In this document: in pieces, positions 59,635-64,000 of the stretch
Layout of the letters: the number at the start of each line of letters is the position of its first letter
How positions within the stretch are numbered: the first letter of the stretch is position 1
Origin: Runella defluvii
GTDB taxonomy: Bacteria > Bacteroidota > Bacteroidia > Cytophagales > Spirosomataceae
Assembly (NCBI RefSeq): GCF_014195535.1
Contig: NZ_JACIBY010000005.1
Span: forward strand, 121,807 to 185,806
Length of the DNA stretch: 64,000 bases
Direction: 5' to 3'
The notes under the pieces: model-generated
What the model saw: only the letters and a program-made list of their open reading frames with translations
Told to the model about the DNA's origin: nothing
Databases searched by the model: none
Made by a program: the position numbers and the translations under genes

Positions 59635-61908
59635 ATGCAAACATTTTTCCGTACCACCCTCCTTCTCCTATTGGGGGCTACATTTTCGTACGCCCAAATC
59701 GACTACACTCAATGGGTTAACCCACTTATGGGTACCGACTCCCGCCACGAGCTTTCTACTGGAAATACCTATCCTGCTGTTGCATTGCCGTGGGGAATGA
59801 ATTTTTGGTGCCCCCAAACGGGCAAAAACGGCGACGGCTGGATGTACATGTACACCGCCAATAAAATTCGGGGTTTTAAGCAAACCCACCAACCCAGCCC
59901 GTGGATCAACGACTACGGAATGTTTTCTATCATGCCCGTGACGGGAAAACTCAAATTTACCGAAGAAGCCCGCCAAAGCTGGTTTTCGCACAAAGCGGAA
60001 GTAGTAAAACCTCATTATTACAGCGTCTATCTGGCCGACCACGACACGCAGGTAGAAATCACGCCCACGGAACGCGCGTCGCAGTTTCGGTTGACGTTCC
60101 CCAAAACCGACAGCGCTTTTGTTGTTATTGATGCCTTTGCCAAGGGTTCGTACATCAAGATTATTCCTGAACAACAAAAAATCATTGGGTACAGCACCCA
60201 AAACAGCGGCGGTGTTCCTCCCAATTTTAAGAATTACTTCGAATTGCGTTTCGACAAACCGTTTACCTACTCAGCCACATGGTCCGACAAAACGTTGTCA
60301 AAAAACACCCTCGAAATGAAAGCCGACCACGCAGGTGGAGTCATTGGGTTTAAAACCAAAAAAGGCGAAGTAGTGACGATCAAAGTTTCGTCGTCGTTTA
60401 TTAGTGCCGAACAAGCCGCGCTCAACCTCACCCGCGAATTGGGCAACGATACCTTCGACGCCACCCTGCAAAAAGGCCAGAAAATCTGGAATCAAGAACT
60501 CGGCCGCTTGGCCGTAGAAGGCGGCACCGACGCGCAAATCCGCACCTTTTACTCGTGCCTTTACCGCGCCTTGCTTTTCCCGCGAAAATTTTATGAGCTA
60601 AACGCCCAAAATCAGGTTGTCCACTACAGCCCTTACAACGGCCAAGTTTTGCCTGGCTATATGTTTACCGACAATGGCTTTTGGGATACTTTCCGTTCGG
60701 CCATTCCGTTTTTCACGCTGATGTACCCGACGCTCAACGCCCAAATCATGGAAGGTTTGGTCAATGCCTACAAAGAAAGTGGCTTCTTACCCGAATGGGC
60801 CAGCCCAGGCCACCGCGACTGTATGATTGGTTCTAACTCGGCCTCGTTGATTGCCGATTCGTACATCAAAGGGATTCGCGGATACGACATCAATACCCTC
60901 TACGAAGCCGTTCTTAAAAACACCGACCACGCAGGTGCGGTAAGTTCCGTCGGACGCTTTGGACACGAGTATTACAACGAACTTGGATACGTGCCTTACG
61001 ACGTCAAAATCAACGAAAATGCCGCCCGTACGCTCGAATACGCCTACGCCGATTTTTGTATTTTACAATTGGCTAAATCGCTCAAGCGCCCCGAAAGCGA
61101 AATCGCCCTTTTTACCAAACGCAACCAGAACTTCCGCAATTTGTTTGACCCCGAAACCAAATTGATGCGCGGCAAAAACAAAGCAGGTGATTTCCAAAAA
61201 CCGTTCAATCCGTTCAAATGGGGCGATGCTTTTACCGAAGGCAATAGCTGGCATTATACGTGGTCGGTTTTCCACGATGTGGATGGCTTGGCCTCGTTGA
61301 TGGGAGGGCGCGAAGCTTTTGCCCAAAAACTAGACAGTGTATTTATCTTACCACCCGTTTTTGACGAGTCGTACTATGGGTTTGTGATTCACGAAATCCG
61401 CGAAATGCAAATCATGAACATGGGTCAGTACGCCCACGGCAACCAACCGATTCAGCACATGCCGTATTTGTACAACTACGCAGGACAACCGTGGAAATCG
61501 CAGTATTGGATTCGCCAAATCATGGATAAACTTTACCAACCTACCCCCGACGGCTACTGTGGCGACGAAGACAACGGCCAAACTTCGGCTTGGTACGTAT
61601 TCAGTGCCTTAGGTTTTTATCCTGTATGCCCAGGCACCACGCAGTACGTAGTGGGAAGCCCATTGTTCAAACGCGCGACGATGACGTTTGAAAACGGCAA
61701 AAAACTCACCATTAACGCCCCCGAAAACAGCGACAAAAACGTTTATGTGAAGCAGTTGGTCTTTAATGGCAAACCCCATACGCAGAACTTCGTGGAGCAC
61801 CATGCCTTACAACAAGGCGGAAGTTTGAACTTTACGATGTCGCCCACACCTAATCAAAGCCGTGGCACAGAAGTGAGCAGTTTTCCGTATTCGTTTTCTA
61901 GGAAGTAG
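59635..61908 (+). CDS. Secreted GH92 alpha-mannosidase-type glycoside hydrolase
   Basis: The 757-residue enzyme has a signal peptide ending SYAQ and the two-domain GH92 pattern: YTQWVNPLMGTDSRHELSTG, NTYPAVALPWGMNFWCPQTG, IRGFKQTHQPSPWINDYG, SGFLPEWASPGHRDCMIGSN and ALGFYPVCPGTTQYVVGSPL. GH92 enzymes are calcium-dependent inverting exo-alpha-mannosidases; the catalytic acid/base is in the GNSWHYTW to PDGYCGDEDNGQTSAWY region. It would act on N-glycans or mannans in the periplasm, and no SusCD pair sits beside it. A perfect 62-bp palindrome follows. Confidence 0.93.
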   Translation: MQTFFRTTLLLLLGATFSYAQIDYTQWVNPLMGTDSRHELSTGNTYPAVALPWGMNFWCPQTGKNGDGWMYMYTANKIRGFKQTHQPSPWINDYGMFSIMPVTGKLKFTEEARQSWFSHKAEVVKPHYYSVYLADHDTQVEITPTERASQFRLTFPKTDSAFVVIDAFAKGSYIKIIPEQQKIIGYSTQNSGGVPPNFKNYFELRFDKPFTYSATWSDKTLSKNTLEMKADHAGGVIGFKTKKGEVVTIKVSSSFISAEQAALNLTRELGNDTFDATLQKGQKIWNQELGRLAVEGGTDAQIRTFYSCLYRALLFPRKFYELNAQNQVVHYSPYNGQVLPGYMFTDNGFWDTFRSAIPFFTLMYPTLNAQIMEGLVNAYKESGFLPEWASPGHRDCMIGSNSASLIADSYIKGIRGYDINTLYEAVLKNTDHAGAVSSVGRFGHEYYNELGYVPYDVKINENAARTLEYAYADFCILQLAKSLKRPESEIALFTKRNQNFRNLFDPETKLMRGKNKAGDFQKPFNPFKWGDAFTEGNSWHYTWSVFHDVDGLASLMGGREAFAQKLDSVFILPPVFDESYYGFVIHEIREMQIMNMGQYAHGNQPIQHMPYLYNYAGQPWKSQYWIRQIMDKLYQPTPDGYCGDEDNGQTSAWYVFSALGFYPVCPGTTQYVVGSPLFKRATMTFENGKKLTINAPENSDKNVYVKQLVFNGKPHTQNFVEHHALQQGGSLNFTMSPTPNQSRGTEVSSFPYSFSRK

Positions 61909-61925
61909 GGTAGAAAAATTTTATT

Positions 61926-61987
61926 ATTAGCTTCGGAGAAGCATAACCTTTGTAGATCTACAAAGGTTATGCTTCTCCGAAGCTAAT
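61926..61987. terminator. 62-bp perfect zero-spacer palindrome between convergent genes
   Basis: All 31 base pairs from 61926 to 61987 match around the centre AGATCT (61954-61959). Both flanks are A+T-rich. It sits between the GH92 gene and the convergent transporter gene and can act as a terminator in both directions, but such a long perfect palindrome without a spacer is unusual, since these are normally cut or lost during replication. Confidence 0.8.
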
Positions 61988-62064
61988 TTCAATGACTGGC
62001 TTTTTCTTTTAATGAGTTCAACCTGTAGTGGCTGCCATAATCATCTGTCATTTAGGCACTACAG

Positions 62065-63042
62065 TTATTTCCCTTCCCCCATCCGCTGCGCTATCATACT
62101 CCCCACCATGAGTTGCAAAGCGTGGTATATCATCAAAGGTAGCAAAGCCACTCCCAACAACTCGGGCGTTGGAAAAAGAACTTTTCCCATCACAGCACCT
62201 TGTACAAGCGACTTCTTAGAACCGCAAAACAAGACCGTGATTCGGTCGGGTCGGTTGAAGTTGAGGGCATAACTGATGAGGTTCATCACACCAAACATGA
62301 ATAAGAAAAACGTCAGCATCCCCACTCCCAACTGAAAAAGCTCCGACGCGGACTGATTGCTAAACATATTGCCCGCAAACGATTCACAAAACGATGTATA
62401 GACAATCAGCAAAATGATGCTTTGATCAAAAAGACGAAGGGCATTGTTGTAGCGTTCGGTCCATTTTCCTAGTTTTTTGTGGAGCAAATAACCCACAACC
62501 ACGGGCAATAATACTTCCAAACACAACCGCAAAATCACGTGCGTTACGTCGAAATTAGCGTCTTGTTGCTCCAGGACCCTGCTCATCCAGAGAGGTGTAA
62601 TAAAAATACCAATGATGCTCGAAATACTGGCGTTGAAAATCGCTGCTGGAAGGTTACCGCCCGCAATCGCCACCATCACCACCGACGACGAAACAGTCGA
62701 TGGCAATGCCGCCAAGTAAAATACCCCCGTCCAAAGCAGCGACGTGGTATCAATCGGCAACACCTTGCCTAATCCGATAATGACCAACGGAAAAAAAACG
62801 AACGTCGTCAGCTGTATCAGCAAGTGCAGTTTCCAGTTACTCAGTCCTTTTTTTAGTTTTTCGGGGCTTAGTTTTAGGCCGTAAAAAAAGAAAATCACCG
62901 ATACTCCGTATTCGGCGATTTGTGGTAAATGCAAGGGGCTTTGTTCAAGCCCCAAACTAGGAAAAACGTAGGCCAGTCCAATCATTGCCAGCAGGCAAAA
63001 GAAAAAACCGTTGATGCCTACTTTGGCGAGTAACTGTATCAT
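62065..63042 (-). CDS. Bile-acid:sodium symporter family (SBF-like) transporter
   Basis: The 325-residue inner-membrane protein has about nine to ten hydrophobic helices and the SBF-like/YfeH signature: YGVSVIFFFYGLKLSPEKLK near the start and LPSTVSSSVVMVAIAGGNLPAAIFNASIS in the core. Members move organic anions with sodium; the substrate here is unknown. The start lies 3 nt after the pyrF stop codon, so the two genes are likely an operon. It converges on GH92 across the 62-bp palindrome. Confidence 0.9.
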   Translation of the reverse strand: MIQLLAKVGINGFFFCLLAMIGLAYVFPSLGLEQSPLHLPQIAEYGVSVIFFFYGLKLSPEKLKKGLSNWKLHLLIQLTTFVFFPLVIIGLGKVLPIDTTSLLWTGVFYLAALPSTVSSSVVMVAIAGGNLPAAIFNASISSIIGIFITPLWMSRVLEQQDANFDVTHVILRLCLEVLLPVVVGYLLHKKLGKWTERYNNALRLFDQSIILLIVYTSFCESFAGNMFSNQSASELFQLGVGMLTFFLFMFGVMNLISYALNFNRPDRITVLFCGSKKSLVQGAVMGKVLFPTPELLGVALLPLMIYHALQLMVGSMIAQRMGEGK

Positions 63043-63045
63043 AGG

Positions 63046-63945
63046 TTAAATAATCCCAAACGCCTTCAGTTGTGCTTCCATTTCTTGCTGCATTCGCTGG
63101 GCTTCTTCGGCGGCTTTTTGCTCAAAATCCGTCCCCGATGAGGCGTAAATAATGCTTCGTGCGGCGTTAACGAGCAATCCGCAGTCTTTGTTCATGCCAT
63201 ACTTGCACACTTCTTCCATGCTTCCCCCTTGCGCACCTACGCCAGGAATCAACAAAAAGTGGTCAGGCGCAATTTTTCGCACTTGCTTGAGCATCGGGGC
63301 TTTGGTAGCACCTACTACGTACATAAGGCGATCGGCTCCTCCCCACTCTTGCGACACGCGCAGTACACGCTCAAACACGTACTCGTTCTGATTTTCTACG
63401 ACAATTTGACTATTGGCCAACCCCAACTCATCGTCATCGTTGCGCGACAATTGGGGGTTGAGCAAGTGGGTTTGAAAATCGGCGCTTCCTTCGTTGGAGG
63501 TTAAGGCCAGCAAAATCACCCATTTGTCTTTAAACTCCAAGAAAGGCATGACTGAGTCACGGCCCATGTAAGGCGCAACCGTGATGCTGTCAAAGGACAT
63601 TCCCGATGAGTTTTTATCAAAAAAAGCTTGGGCGTACAGCGAAGACGTGTTTCCGATATCGCCGCGTTTGGCATCGGCAATCGTGAAGCAGTCTTTGGGA
63701 ATATAGGCCAACGTACGCTGCAAACTGTTCCATCCGCGCGGGCCAAGGGCTTCGTAAAACGCAATGTTGGGTTTATACGCCACGGCATACGGTGCGGTTG
63801 CGTCGATAAGGCGTTTGTTAAACTCAAAAATCGCATCTGGTTCTTTCAACAAATGCTTTGGTAGCTTTTTGAGGTCGGGGTCGAGTCCTACACACAAAAA
63901 AGACTTTTTTCGCTTTATCTGTTCAATCAGTTGGTTTCTGGTCAT
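63046..63945 (-). CDS. pyrF: Orotidine 5'-phosphate decarboxylase (type 2)
   Basis: PyrF decarboxylates OMP to UMP, the last step of pyrimidine synthesis. The 299-residue product is of the longer type 2 group: [20 protein letters not shown] at the start, the catalytic [11 protein letters not shown] (DxKxxD) motif and the phosphate loop [15 protein letters not shown]. There is no UMP kinase or other pyr gene nearby. It starts 7 nt after the stop codon of a gene running in from the right edge, so it may belong to a longer transcript. Confidence 0.96.
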   Translation of the reverse strand: MTRNQLIEQIKRKKSFLCVGLDPDLKKLPKHLLKEPDAIFEFNKRLIDATAPYAVAYKPNIAFYEALGPRGWNSLQRTLAYIPKDCFTIADAKRGDIGNTSSLYAQAFFDKNSSGMSFDSITVAPYMGRDSVMPFLEFKDKWVILLALTSNEGSADFQTHLLNPQLSRNDDDELGLANSQIVVENQNEYVFERVLRVSQEWGGADRLMYVVGATKAPMLKQVRKIAPDHFLLIPGVGAQGGSMEEVCKYGMNKDCGLLVNAARSIIYASSGTDFEQKAAEEAQRMQQEMEAQLKAFGII

Positions 63946-63952
63946 TGCTTGG

Positions 63953-64000
63953 TTAGGCTAATAAATGCGGAGGAACTTGCTCTAAATGAGCTATATCGTT
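63953..64000 (-). CDS. C-terminal end of a gene running in from the right edge
   Basis: The minus strand reads 15 sense codons (ending [11 protein letters not shown]) and a TAA at 63953-63955. The tail cannot be assigned to a family. It ends 7 nt before the pyrF start, consistent with an operon, but 15 residues could also be chance. Confidence 0.35.
   Translation of the reverse strand, partial: NDIAHLEQVPPHLLA

Noticed and set aside
1-64000. tRNA, rRNA, tmRNA or other standard RNA genes
   Set aside because: I scanned the intergenic stretches by eye and found no tRNA-like T-loop/acceptor pattern or rRNA sequence; a covariance-model search would be the decisive test.

Overview
The window looks like chromosomal DNA of a Bacteroidetes bacterium of the order Cytophagales; a Runella/Spirosomaceae-type genome is my best guess, made without any database search. 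The evidence is: a SusC/SusD pair with a FecI/FecR-type sigma and anti-sigma switch, two proteins with the type IX secretion 'gliding motility-associated' C-terminal domain, a PorE-like OmpA protein, a GH92 mannosidase, almost no Shine-Dalgarno sequences, and the Bacteroidetes -7 promoter motif TAnnTTTG recurring shortly before many start codons. No rRNA, tRNA, CRISPR array, prophage or transposase gene was found.

Layout. 1-193: 5' end of a membrane-anchored protein. 370-4362 (minus): exopolysaccharide export and control unit (Wza-like, CpsB phosphatase, Wzz/BY-kinase). 4438-10747: housekeeping and metabolic genes (RNase HII, GlyA, RluA-type pseudouridine synthase, LysR, GapN-like aldehyde dehydrogenase, MdaB). 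10854-11388: a HigBA locus whose toxin is reduced to 35 codons. 11416-23874 (minus): a polysaccharide utilisation locus running sigma factor, FecR, SusC, SusD, GH5-like hydrolase, sulfatase, DUF4965 'glutaminase'. 24066-35090: pgk, a lone nuoN, a kup/epimerase/kduI run, hpf, a secreted amidohydrolase and pheS. 35116-41848: a quinone oxidoreductase and the L-rhamnose genes (aldolase-dehydrogenase fusion, isomerase, kinase), interrupted by two copies of a structured repeat, one flanked by 19-bp inverted repeats like a MITE. 41969-47506: hemE, a dolichol-phosphate-mannose-synthase-like transferase, yceI, a lytic transglycosylase and a GH3-fold protein. 47602-52455: PorE-like protein and a surface protein secreted by the type IX system. 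52580-57091: cold shock protein, small PspC-like protein, udk, cysS, DUF192 protein and an A+T-rich Fic gene. 57213-63945: a second type IX cargo protein, GH92 mannosidase, a bile-acid/sodium-symporter-family transporter and pyrF.

How the genes work together. The clearest systems are the glycan utilisation locus (sensing through the SusC N-terminal signalling domain, FecR and sigma; uptake by SusCD; digestion by secreted hydrolases), the rhamnose pathway (isomerase, kinase, aldolase, lactaldehyde oxidation) and the exopolysaccharide kinase/phosphatase/export unit.

The most unusual non-coding signals are two intergenic arrays of degenerate heptamers keyed on GTT/AAC at an exact 7-nt period and arranged as inverted arrays (6439-6527 and 18493-18628), three perfect zero-spacer palindromes of 30, 36 and 62 bp after genes, and the MITE-like element at 38852-39065. 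I did not find a complete, clearly new defence or biosynthetic system; the heptamer arrays are the best candidate for something undescribed.
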